DNA of 64,000 bases, taken from contig NC_088883.1 of NCBI RefSeq assembly GCF_032884065.1, forward strand, positions 27,851,355 to 27,915,354. The letters are read 5' to 3'. Source of the DNA: Artemia franciscana (lineage: Eukaryota > Arthropoda > Branchiopoda > Anostraca > Artemiidae). The stretch's first letter is position 1, and each line of letters begins with the position of its first letter. This document shows, piece by piece, positions 50,126-60,606 of this stretch. The position numbers and the translations under genes were made by a program. The notes beneath the pieces are model-generated. The model was given only the letters and a program-made list of their open reading frames with translations, did not search any database and had not been told where the DNA came from.

Positions 50126-50879
50126 TATACCTGCATAGTAGTTTATCTCACTGGGGTGCACACAGAGAAACCGGTTTTGTAACAGATCAAGAAAAACAAT
50201 ATGGTCGCTATAATACATAAGTACCTTTAATATTATGCGTTCTGGACGGCCTGCTTTCCATTATTCACTATTGTAGTTTCCATAATTTTGTTCTCAAAGT
50301 ATTATATTTTCACCGGATTTTGGTATATTTTGTTATGATTACTCTAACTTCACTTCTTAAGCTTGGTACCAAAACTACCAAAAAATATGTTACTACCAAA
50401 AATGGTAGTTACTACCAAAGTAACAAGCACTACCAAAAAATATGATTAATTTGTGTGGGATTTCTCAATAGGATTATAAACACTAATCTTAATCTCAACT
50501 GTTAATCAATCCTCACAATAAGATTTTATTAATATAATAAAAATTGGGCATTTTTTGCCAGGGGTTCGATCAAATACTCCCCCCCCCCTGCAGGGCTCTA
50601 TGGCCATGAATGCAGGGGGAAAGAGCAAAAAGACAAAAGTAAAATAGGTAAAAAATAAAATGCATACACATACGGACACAAAAAAATGAAAATGTCATTT
50701 AGCTTTCTATGATTGACTGCTGGGTGAGAACGAAGCTGGAGCAAAGTGCCGCGCCGAAAATATGCGCGGTAAAGAAAACAGAAAAAATGAAACAAATTGA
50801 ACAGAGATCAGAAATGTTTTTATAATCCTTTTATAGGCACCAAACGATTGACACTTTCTGGCTAATTCAGGTAAAATAT
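50126..50879. other. intergenic DNA, no supported gene
   Basis: 'actaccaaaaa' repeats several times between 50367 and 50445. No convincing coding region; the minus ORF at 50598-50795 has no motif. Confidence 0.4.
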
Positions 50880-51110
50880 TCCAGGCAGACGGATAAGCAA
50901 TCAGGCCGAATATTCCGGGCAGAATATTCTAGGCAGAATATTCGATGCAGTATTTTCCAGGCAGACGGATAATTAGTAAGGCCGATTATTCCAGGCAGTA
51001 TTTTCCAGGCGTATTTTCCTGGGAGACAATTCTAGGTAGACGGATATACAGTAGGACTGAATATTCCAGGCAGACGGATAAGCAGTAAGGCCGGATATTA
51101 TCATAATTCC
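50880..51110. repeat. minisatellite, 'attccaggcagacggataag' unit
   Basis: About four irregular units of 50-60 bases combining 'ttccaggcagacggata', 'agcagtaaggccg' and 'gaatattc' or 'agtattttcc'. The two minus-strand ORFs over it (50973-51234) are repeat translations. Confidence 0.65.
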
Positions 51111-51869
51111 GAAAATAATATGTTTCAAGGGACTTAGAAACATCACCACGTGCTTCAGTATAACTGTGAATATAACCGTGTAAAAAGAAAAATGGTAGAC
51201 ACACACGAAACAATATAGAGCGGGTTGATATCAAGGAACGGTTTATTAATACAAATATTTGAATCAGACATTCATTGCTTTGTCATATTCCCTAGAGCAA
51301 TGGTTCTCAAACTGTGGTACGCGTACCCCTTGGGGGCTACGCAAAATTTTTAGGGGATACGCGGCCGCCCAACAAAAAAATATATAACAACCCTTTAATT
51401 GTAGGACTGACAAAGTTTTCGGATTGTTCCTTTCTGACTCTCAAGCGTTTTCAGTGGGCACACGTTGACGTGCGCGCATCACTAAGGCTTAGTCAACAAA
51501 ATAGCTGAGTAGGGCGACCAGTCTTTTGTGTTACTACACTGCAGCAGTATTGCCTGTTACTACAAGCACACTCTCAGTGTCCTATTATTTTTGTGGTGTG
51601 TTCTGTTTTTGTGGTGTTTTCAGTTATTCTGTTCAAACAGAATACACCATAATAACTCAATCCTGTTCAAACCGTACGCCAGTGTATTGATTCAGGTACG
51701 GAAGGGAATTTTACAATAAAAATTAACAACGGATAAATAGCTCCTAAACAAAGGGCCTCAAGGAGATCTGAATCAAAGTTCTGGGCCATCAACTTCGCAA
51801 AATGAAAGTAGTCCTGAACGTCTTGTTTCAAATGAGCAGCCCAAGGAAAAAAAAATGAAACACTAGCAA

Positions 51870-54486
51870 ATGAATCTAAAAGTAAAAAAAAAAAAATATG
51901 ACGAGTTGTACTTAAAATTACATTTTACTTGGGCTGGAAGCTCAGACGAGCTTAAGCCACAATGCGTAGTTTGTTCTGAAATTTTATCAAAGAAACCTAT
52001 GAAATCTTCTCTTTTAAAACGCCATCTTAGCATCAAACATGAGAATTTAGTTAAAATGGAGCTACGGCACTTTGAACGACTTTTGGAATATCTTAGAAGT
52101 AGGAAAAACACAACAAAAAAAGTTTTCTTCTGCAGAACAAATTGAAAGTGCTGTGATATCTTCTTACAAAATTAGTAATTTTACTGTGAAGACTGGTAAA
52201 ACTCTTACTATCGGCGAAAATCTGATCCCCCCCCCCGTTGCAATGCGTAGTTTGTTCTGAAATTTTATCAAAGAAGCCTATGAAACCTTCTCTTTTAAAA
52301 CGGCATCTTAGCATCAAACATGAGAATTTAGTTAAAATGGAGCTAACGCACTTTGAACGACTTTTGGAATATCTTAGAAGTAGGGAAAACACAACAAAAA
52401 AATATTTCTTTTGCAGAACAAATTGAAAGTGCTGTGATATCTTCTTACAAAATTAGTAATTTTACTGTGAAGACTGGTAAAACTCTTACTATCGGCGAAA
52501 ATCTAATCCCCCCCCCCGTTGCAATGCGTAGTTTGTTCTGAAATTTTGTCAAAGAAACCTATGAAACCTTCTCTTTTAAAACGCCATCTTAGCATCAAAC
52601 ATGAGAATTTAGTTAAAATGGAGCTAACGCACTTTGAACGACTTTTGGAATATCTTAGAAGTAGGAAAAACACAACAAAAAAAGATTTCTTTTGCAGAAC
52701 AAATTGAAAGTGCTGTGATATCTTCTTACAAAATTAGTAATTTTACTGTGAAGACTGGTAAAACTCTTACTATCGCCGAAAATCTAATCCCCCCCCCCCG
52801 TTGCAATGCGCAGTTTGTTCTGAAATTTTGTCAAAGAAACCTATGAAACCTTCTCTTTTAAAACGCCATCTTAGCATCAAACATGAGAATTTAGTTAAAA
52901 TGGAGCTAACGCACTTTGAACGACTTTTGGAATATCTTAGAAGTAGGGAAAACACAACAAAAAAATATTTCTTTTGCAGAACAAATTGAAAGTGCTGTGA
53001 TATCTTCTTACAAAATTAGTAATTTTACTGTGAAGACTGGTAAAACTCTTACTATCGGCAAAAATCTAATCCTCCCCCCCCCCGTTGCAGCAGAAATTGT
53101 TTCTTACATGTTTGGAGGGAAAGAGGCAAAAAGAATTAAAGTAATTCTATTGTCAAACGACACAGTTTCAAGCAGAATTAGACACAAAAGAACAACTTGT
53201 CGGAACAATTCGAGGTAGTTCTTGCTTTGGTATACAACTTGATGAAACCACGGATGTCGCTGACTTTGCCCAACTGATTGTTTTTGTACGTGGCATTTTC
53301 AAGATGAAATATTTGAAGATATTTTATTTAGTAGAATACTTAAAACATTGACAAAAGGTGAAGATATTCTCAAGTTGTAAGATTCTTTTTTTTCTGAAAA
53401 CCAGCTCGAGTGGAAAAACCGTGTGTAAGTGGTATGGATGGTGCTCAGACTATGAGCGGTCACACCACGGGGCTTGTAGGCCATATTAAAAAGGTTTCAA
53501 CTATGTGTAAGTTCACTCATTGTGTACTTCATCGAGAGGCTTTGGTGGTTAAGAAAATCTGATGAACCTAAAAATGTCCATGATCAGAATGTTATAATTG
53601 TGAAGTTCATAAGAACTAGGCCTCAAAAATCTTGTTACTTTAAAATTCTATGCCGGGAAATAGGGAGCCTCCATGGTAGGTTATTTTTAGATACTGAAGT
53701 ACGATGGCTTCTTGGGGAAATGTTTTGTCCCATGCATTTGAACTCAACAAAGAAATACATTTTTTTTTTACCGAACACAAATCCCACTGATTTTGATTGG
53801 CTTTTGAAGTTGGCTTATTTGAATGATATTTTTGGAAAACTCAACATCTGGAATTTATTCATGCCGGGTAGTGTTTCTGATATTTTTTTTAGAAAAAAGA
53901 ACTGAAGCATCGGTAAAGAGGATCACTCTCTGGAATAAACCAATAGGAAATAACAACTGCGAGCCGTTTGGAAGATTATAAACATTTTTGCAAGATAATG
54001 AGAAAAACATATCTGATTTCACTGAACTCATGACTCAGATATTCAGACTTTGAATGCATTTGAGATCCGCATAAGATAGTACTTTCCATTTTGGAGAAGA
54101 AGTTAGACACGATACGTGACCCCTTCAATGCTGATGCTATGGACCCTAACCTAACTACCTTTCAGAAAGAAAAACTCATTTAAGTCTCATGTGATCCCAC
54201 GGTGAAAAATAAATATTCGACTGTTTGTAGAACATTGTTAGATTCCTGGATCGATATTGTGAAGGAATACAAAGAACTGTCAAGTACTGCTGTTAAACTT
54301 CTTGTAGGGTTTTCCACCACTTATTTATGTGAAAAGGGTTTTTCAAGTTTAACCTATTTTCAAAATAAATCTAGAAACAAATTAAATGTTGAAGATGATC
54401 TAAGATTGTATTTAACTAAGTTAGAACCCGATTTCAATAAACTGTGCAAAGGGAAACAAGTTCATCCATCTCACAAATCTCTTTGA
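51870..54486 (+). pseudogene. hAT transposase pseudogene with BED finger
   Basis: The first block (51870-52145) holds the BED-type start 'YLKLHFTWAG' and finger C-X2-C-X16-H-X4-H ('CVVCSEILSKKPMKSS...RHLSIKH'). After four tandem repeats, 53086 resumes with 'EIVSYMFGGKEAKRIKVILL' and 'SNDTVSSRI'. Then, across several frameshifts: 'FGIQLDETTDVADFAQLIVF' (about 53225-53290), 'SGMDGAQTMSGHTTGLVGHI' (about 53430-53490), 'THCVLHREALVVKK' (about 53515-53550), 'IGSLHGRLFLDTEVRWLL' (53660-53715), and the dimerisation domain 'VGFSTTYLCEKGFSSLTYFQ' (54202-54486). The order and wording match ZBED5/SCAND3-like transposases. The D in LDETTD, the D in MDGA and the E in LCEKGF are the likely catalytic triad by analogy with hAT enzymes. 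Multiple frameshifts and stops; dead. Confidence 0.85.
51962..53083 (+). repeat. four tandem ~280-bp units inside the transposase gene
   Basis: Unit starts at the codon 'atgcg(t/c)agtttgt': 51962, 52238, 52519 and 52801 (spacings 276, 281, 282). Each unit carries the CX2C...HX4H half of the BED finger, 'LEYLRSR', then in another frame 'AEQIESAVISSYKISNFTVK' and 'TGKTLTIGENLI', and ends in a run of 7-10 C followed by 'gttgca'. The same frameshift (near 'aacacaacaaaaaaa') is in every unit, so it predates the duplication or the units were homogenised. Only the first unit is joined to the proper N-terminus and only the last to the rest of the transposase. Confidence 0.9.
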
Positions 54487-54726
54487 AAGTAAACACGTTT
54501 TGTTCTTTAAATTTTGAGTGTTTGTTTTTAAGTAAAAATGCTTGTAAAAAAGTATCTCTTTGTTTTAACTTAAACGTGATGTTTAATTGAGTCTAAAAGG
54601 TTAATGCTTTAAGATTTGTTTAATATTTAGCTGTAGTTTACTTAATACCGGTAACTGAGAAGGGATACCTAAAATGTTTTGTGTGTAAAAAGGGGTACAG
54701 TGTCTAAATAAAGTTGAGAACCAATA

Positions 54727-55230
54727 CCCTAAATTGTGGTATCAGAACGCTAGAAAATGTTGACATCTATACAGAGTAGTAGTAAATGAAGAAAAACGGA
54801 ACTAAACTGTGAAAAAAAGGTTTCAAGGTCGACCAAGTAAAAACTAAGTACTTCTTCCGTTTAATCAACAGTTATTTTTCGGCAATTTGGAAATGGATTT
54901 TTCACCCTCTTCTTTTTGGTAAATGTTGCTAAGTTCGATGTCCTTTACTTAAACAAACTGCTGCAGCACCGACACTATCGAATCTAAATACTGTGACTGC
55001 CAATGTCACGTTTGTCAATATGTCCATGACTGTCAATGTGTTAATGTCAACTGAGCATTTTCCTGTCAAATGGAACTTGAAAACTGAGACACTAATCTAA
55101 ACGTAGAAAATGAGTTTGAAATCTAAACAACCCGAAACTAAGTTACAAAATAAGTTGAAGTTCAAGTGATCAGATATTACTGTGGATCAATAAGACAACC
55201 CAAAATGAACAGAAATTACAATAAATGCTG
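54727..55230. other. spacer between hAT element and LINE, no gene seen
   Basis: 'tgtcaatgt' words repeat at 55000-55045. No coding signal. Confidence 0.5.
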
Positions 55231-55351
55231 CTATTACTACTACTAATAACTCACTGCAGCACCAAGCTGCCTGAGGCCAACACAGCTACGAACGCTCCTC
55301 CCTCCAACCTAATCTATTGAAGGCCTTCCTCTTTACACCCTCCCAGGAGGT
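55231..55351 (-). pseudogene. 3' end of RTE-like LINE copy 2 (separated by nested LINE)
   Basis: Matches 2080-2192 of copy 1: 'actaataactcactgcag', 'caagc.gcctgaggccaaca', 'cagctacg.acgctcctcc', 'aacctaatctatt', 'cctctttacacc'. It breaks off at 'cccaggagg', about where copy 1 continues toward the rest of the C-terminal domain. The continuation is found 4 kb away at 59391, so the two are parts of one element split by an insertion. Roughly 110 bases of the expected sequence (2193-2300 in copy 1) are missing from both sides of the break. Confidence 0.85.
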
Positions 55352-58300
55352 AGGTCAGGTAGGTAAATTTTTTATTTAAAACCTTTATATCATATGCATA
55401 TCAATTAGTCACCAAAATGCCGTTCTGGCCTGTAATAGCGACTACATTCATGTCACTTTAATCATCAATAATACTAACTCATTAAATACACAAAAACAAA
55501 GAAAAAAAAAGAAAAAAAAGTGTATATATAAACATATACACACATACGCACACACATACACATATAATAAATATATATACATATACATACATAAATACAT
55601 ATACATACATATATACATACACATACACATACAAATATACATATATTGCTCGATGATTTGTTATTGGTGATTTTAGCATATATATATATATATACATACA
55701 CATACACATATACATACATAAATACATACACATATACATATACATACACATACACATACACATACAAATATACATACACCACTCCAAATAATTACTCAGA
55801 CCTGAAAAATTCTGGATAGCCCACTCTCATTCAATACGCTTCCCATCACCATCCTGATCATTTATCATTCAAAAAATGCATTTTTCACAGGTGCTTAAGC
55901 TGTGGGAGACTCTCTGACTCCCTTATATACTCTGGGAATGCATTCCAAATTGTCGTGCCTATGTGTCTTGTCACATGCCCCAATCGTGTTGTATTCCTTA
56001 CCTCATTAATCAGATCATTTCCATGTCGGGTAAAATACTGATGGTAAAACGAATTATGTTTAAAATAACTTCTAAAAACTTCAGGTCCTAAATTATTCAA
56101 GCATTGAAAAAAAAAATGCCTATCTGCATATCTCTAATTTGACCTACATTTAGTAAATTCAACATTTTAAATATACTTAAGGTACTATCAGTTCCTCGGT
56201 CATAATTTCCAATAATACGAACAGCTTTATTTTGCTGTACCTGTACTCTTTTATAATTTGTGTAAAAATCACTTGCCCATATCATACATCCATAATTAAT
56301 ATAAGACGATAATATAAGACATTACTTTAGTTGGAAAAAAATATTTAAGTTTACGCAGCATCCCAACACCTCTTGAAACTTTACATGAAATCACATCACT
56401 ATGTTTTTTCCAGCTGAGTTTATTGTCCACTATAAATCCCAGATATCGAGTTTCTTGAACTTCTGCTAGAGTAGTTCCATTATATATAATAGCTCCTGGA
56501 GAAGTGGTAGGTGCTGTTCCTATTCTAATGAATGTCATAAAATTTGTTTTGGTTGTATTTATTGCAAGCTGACTTAGAGAGACGAATGTATACAGTCCTT
56601 TTAATGCTTAATTAGCATTATCAGTAAGTTCATTGAGAGTCTTTCCTGTAACTGTAAGTGCAGTATCGTCTGCAAATGAAGTAATTTTGGCTCGTGGTAT
56701 GTAAAATCGCATACTATCACAATATATAAGGTATAATAGCGGACCCAAGACTGAACCCTGGGGAACTCCACAAGTAATTGGATAACATTTAGAAATCGAA
56801 CAATCTAATATCACTCTTAAAAACCTTCCATTCAAATAAGATTCAAACCATTTAAAACAATCATCCTTTATTCCTAGGCAACGTAATCTTTTCAATAAAA
56901 TGTTAAGATCTACTGTATCAAAAGCTTTTTTAAAATCTATAAAAATCGACATACAAAAATTCCTTTTATCTAGTTCACTATTTACGGTATCTATCAGGTC
57001 CTCCAGAGCATGCACAGTTGAATGAGCTGCCCTGAAACCAAATTGCGTCTCGGATAAAAATCCACATTTCAATAAATACTCATAAAGTCTTTTGTGCATT
57101 GCTTTTTCATAAATTTTTGACAAAACTGGCAAAATCGATATGGGTCTCCAGTTTGAGATGTCGGTAAGTGATCCTGCTTTTGGCAGCGGGACAACTTTTG
57201 CTAGCTTCAATGGATCAGGAAATTGTCCTTCTTTAAAAGATAGATTTATCATATAGACTAATATGGGCACTACTGTGGGTAGTATGGATTTCAAAGCCCG
57301 TAGATTTAGTCCATCTATTCCTGCGCTGTTCAACTTAACTGATGCTACAATTTTATTTACCTAATCTGTTGTACACGGTTCAATATTCATTTGGTGCCCA
57401 TCACCTCGGTTGTCTTCAAACTCCAATGTCGATGGTTTGTCGCTAGGAATTTTGCTTTGGATCATTTTTCCGATATTCGAAAAATGGTCTGCGAACAGTT
57501 CAGCTACTTCAACTGGGTTATCAGCAATCCTATCATTCGTTTGAATAGCTATAATTTGTTTTTTCTTCGTTCCTTTTATGACTTCATTTATAGCTTTCCA
57601 AGTCTTCTTCCGATCATTTTTATTTTCTTTAAAATAAGCTGCATAATAATTTTTCATTTTTCGCATCCTTAGAGAGTTTGTTTTATTTCTATATTCTATG
57701 AACTGAGCACGATTATCATCATTTGGCTGACTTGAATAATGCTTAAACAGATAACTTCTATGCTGTATCATATATAAAAGTTCCTCATCAACCCATGGTT
57801 TCCTAGTAGAATTGTTTTTCAGTTTGACAGTTTTCACAGGGCATGTCCTGTCATAAATTTGGTTTAAAGTGACGTAAAACTTTTCGAAAGCTTTAGATGG
57901 GTCTTTTTCCTCAAGTACAGTTTCCCATGATATTACTTTCATTTCCTCAGCAAACTTTTTCAAATTATTTGCTTTCAAATCTCTAAAGCTCATTTGCTGA
58001 CCTTTAAATCTCTGTCTAGTAGTCACTTTCAAACACGCTAATAGTTGGGAGGTGATCCGATACAGGGGTTAGTATAATATCCGCTTGTATTACAGGATAC
58101 AGATTATAAGACAGCATAAGGTTTAAAAAATCTAAATTAAAACCTATTAAATTCTTCAAATCATAATTAAAATCTCCCATACAAACATATTCAAGCCTTG
58201 AACTACTCACTATACCCATTAAAGATTCAAAACCATGCTTAAAATCTTCAAAAGATGCACTCGGAGGTTTATAAATCAGAATAAACAAAATTTTTCTTCC

Positions 58301-58776
58301 AATAACATCCATTTCTAACGATAAGCTTTCAAACTTACCTTCAATCCAAATTTCCATATCATCACGAATTTTATACTTATGTGACTTTCTAACTAAGAAA
58401 GCCAGGCCTCCTCTACCCAATACTGAACGACTTCTTGATTCAAGATGATAACCCGGAAAATCGTAAGACGAGAGCGGACTATCCTTACCAAGAAATGTTT
58501 CACATAGGCCTAATAACTGGATTCTTTTTTGAGAAATAGAAAATCAACTATTTCATGATAGGAAGATGTAACGTGACAATTCCAGCTGCACACAAAAAAA
58601 TCATCATTTGAAGTAGTGATTCCTAAGCTATCAATGTATCTACTCGGTTTCGCTGGTTTAAAACTAGTTTCTGAATTTTCTGACGCTATATCACACAATA
58701 AAAGTTCATCAATATCAAATGGCTCACTTTCATACTGCGCCATTTTTGATCTTTCAAATTTCTGCTCACTCATCAT
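55352..58776 (-). pseudogene. CR1/L2/Jockey-type LINE, ORF2 (endonuclease + reverse transcriptase)
   Basis: Minus-strand order: N-terminus with 'FFVCSWNCHVTSSYHEIVDF' (58510-58776); endonuclease 'GRGGLAFLVRKSHKYKI', 'LIYKPPS', 'VCMGDFNYD' and 'SDHLPT' (58016-58420), in which the usual S-A-T-x-I-D segment before SDH is deleted; linker (57361-58032); RT with 'SAGIDGLNLRALKS', 'NWRPISILPVLSKIYEK', 'FIDFKKAFDTVD', 'CGVPQGSVLGPLLYLIY' and an intact catalytic 'FADDTALTV' (56608-57333); tail 'TRYLGFIVDNKLSWKKHSDV' (56296-56538), 'KRVQVQQNKAVRIIG' and 'IGTTIWNAFPEYIRESESLP' (55885-56285). The breaks at 57361 and 56608 are single in-frame stops, the others are frameshifts, so the copy is rather young. 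The 3' tail on the minus strand is 'acctacctgacctacc', a short tandem repeat as in CR1/L2 elements. Confidence 0.88.
55500..55785. repeat. CA/TA-rich microsatellite in the LINE 3' region
   Basis: 'catacacatacacatatac' and 'catacataaatacatac' variants with a (TA)n block at about 55678-55693. The minus ORFs reading 'MYVYVYVYV' or 'ICMCMCMY' here are repeat translations. Confidence 0.85.
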
Positions 58777-58990
58777 ATTTCAAATATCCATCTCATAATA
58801 ATAAGAGAAAGAAATACTATAACACTTGGATTTCTAAATGGTAGAAAGAAAATAAAAACATAAATAAAGCAATAAACAAAACACAATAGAAAAGAATAAT
58901 AAAAGAGTAAACAAATAAGTAAAAAAAGAGAATAAATAAATAAATAAGAAAAAAAACAACAAAAAAACGAACCAACAAAACAAATATTTA
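58777..58990 (-). other. A-rich region between LINE ORF1 and ORF2
   Basis: About 210 bases of AAATAA-type sequence (plus strand) separating the ORF1 fragment stop (58991) from the ORF2 start (58776). The 91-residue minus ORF over it is a low-complexity F/L reading and not a gene. Confidence 0.6.
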
Positions 58991-59391
58991 TTACACACAG
59001 TCAGATATGAATCGAATTTTCTTGACATGGTTTTGACCAGATGGTTTTGCAAGAATCTGGCCGCGATCGGACCATGCATTTTTATTTCCGTATTTTTCTT
59101 TAGCTGCATTCAGTAAATCACGTTTCCTTCTTGTAAGTGCTTCGCCAATAAATATACCACTACCCGCCAATGATGCTTTTGCTTTATAGACTTTCCGGGC
59201 CATTTCTTTATCAGTAAACTTCACTACGACTGGAGCAACTTTGTTTATCGAGCTTTCAGACTGGTTGCTCATTCTGACTCTGTAAACGGCTGCCATATCA
59301 GAAGTTGTTACGCTGGGTAGGTTAATCTTGTCAGATGAAAGACGAATCATGGTGGTTTGGAGGTCGAAGTTAGGTTGCTGCCTTCTGTCAT
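58991..59391 (-). pseudogene. C-terminal part of LINE ORF1 protein
   Basis: About 130 residues from the RTE junction to the stop at 58991: 'VVKFTDKEMARKVYKAKASL', 'AGSGIFIGEALTRRKRDLL', 'NAAKEKYG', 'SDRGQILAK'. The pattern of 'V-x-F-x-(D)...K-x-L..SGIFI-E-LT-x-R-R..L...A...' followed by 'W-x-x-x-G-x-I' is that of ORF1 proteins of CR1/Jockey elements related to the baculovirus FP25K-like domain; in those elements ORF1 is an RNA-binding chaperone. The N-terminal part is missing, so the inserted LINE is 5'-truncated inside ORF1. This fragment is in frame with the RTE remnant upstream, making one 339-codon chimeric ORF (58991-60010). Confidence 0.75.
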
Positions 59392-60606
59392 CCTTCATCC
59401 ACAAAACGTGGCCTAGCCATCTAAACCTTTCTTTCATTATAGCCCTAGAAAGCGGGATTGAACCACATTTTTCGTACAACCTACTGTTTGAAATACGGTC
59501 AGTCAGCCAAGTACCCAGAACAATCCGTAGGCAATTTCTCTGGAAAACATCTACTAAATTTTCATCCGCTTTTCGGAGCGCCCATGCTTCAGAGCCATAT
59601 TTGACCGCTGTCATCACTGTAGCTTCCAATATTCTAATCTTGGTTTGCAGACTTATCTTTCTATTCTTCCAAAAAATTTTAACTGTGAAAAGACACCCAG
59701 AGTTAGCTATTCTTCTTTTAACATCTTCACTGCTCCCATCGTCTTTACTAATAATTCTACCAAGGTAAGTGAAGCTGCCAACCTGATCAATCTTTTCGTT
59801 ACCCAACGTCACCTTTTCATCTCCACTTATTCCTAGCCTTAGTGACTTAATCTTCTTAACATTCATTTTCAAGCCTATTCTAGCACCCTGAACTCGCAAC
59901 ACCTCTAAAAATTCATTCATTTTGCTCACACTTTCGCCTAATATGCTTAATTCATCAGCATAATCTAAGTCCAGGAGCATCCCCCCCCCATTTGATTCCG
60001 TGGTCTCCAATTGCCTTTCCTGTGTTCCTTAAGACGAAGTCCATCAAAATGATCCATATAAAGAAGGATAGAACACAGCCCTGCTTAACTCCTGACTTAA
60101 TACAAAACCAGCTGCTAACCTCATTTCCTACCTTAACCGCAGCAGCATTAATTTCGTACATAGCACAAATCACTTTAATGTATTTTTCTGGTTTACCATA
60201 TAAGGATAAGACCTTTTCTAAAGCTCTTCTATCAACAGAATCGAAAGCTTGCTCAGAATCGATAAAACTGAGGACCAAAGGTGTTTGACAACGAAGGGAC
60301 TTCTCAATTATTATCCTAAGAGTGAAAACTTGGTCGACACATCCTCTACCTTTTCTAAAACCGCACTGTTCTTCCCTTAAAACTTTGTCTACAGCTTCTC
60401 TCAGTCTAAAAAGTATCGTATTACTAAGTAATTTGCTACCTACAGAGACCAGACCAATGCCTCGATAATTACGACACTCGCTCTTGTCACCTTTCTTATA
60501 CAGTGGTTTAATTAAGGTTTTCCTAAAATTATTAGGTACTTCTCCTTTTTCAAAAATCATATTCATAATCTTCAGTAGCTCATTTCTAACCTCAGAGCCA
60601 CCATAT
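59391..60606 (-). pseudogene. RTE-like LINE, reverse transcriptase pseudogene (copy 2)
   Basis: Minus strand: 'LIKPLYKKGDKSECRNYRGI' and 'EEQCGFRKGRGCVDQVFTLR' with motif A 'VLSFIDSEQAFDSVDRR', then 'SGVKQGCVLSFFIWIILMDF' (59955-60566). A frameshift at a C-run near 59982 leads to 'LDLDYADELSIL', where the expected catalytic YADD is YADE (copy 1 has YADD). The tail 'VTLGNEKIDQVGSFTYLG', 'ATVMTAVKYGSEAWALRKAD' and 'RFRWLGHVLWMKDDR' stops at 59391, where the CR1/L2-type LINE begins. The 5' truncation at about 60606 abuts the 118-bp satellite directly. The endonuclease is absent. Inactive. Confidence 0.87.

Larger units (their letters stand above)
51298..54726 (+). mobile_element. hAT transposon, Buster/ZBED5-like, decayed
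   Basis: The left end is CAATGGTTCTCAA and the right end in complement is TATTGGTTCTCAA, imperfect terminal repeats that also share a nearby GTACCCCTT. Flanking octamers CCCTAGAG (51290-51297) and CCCTAAAT (54727-54734) match at 6 of 8 positions and both have TA in the centre, the nnnTAnnn target preference reported for Buster-type hATs. The interior encodes a BED zinc finger and a hAT transposase with its C-terminal dimerisation domain. Length 3429 bases, enlarged by a fourfold internal repeat. A 12-base palindrome GGTACGCGTACC lies near the left end (51316-51327). The coding region is broken, so the copy is inactive. Confidence 0.85.

Noticed and set aside
55448-55787. Minus ORFs of 'MYVYVYV' and 'ICMCMCMY'
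   Set aside because: Reading of a CATA/TACA microsatellite.
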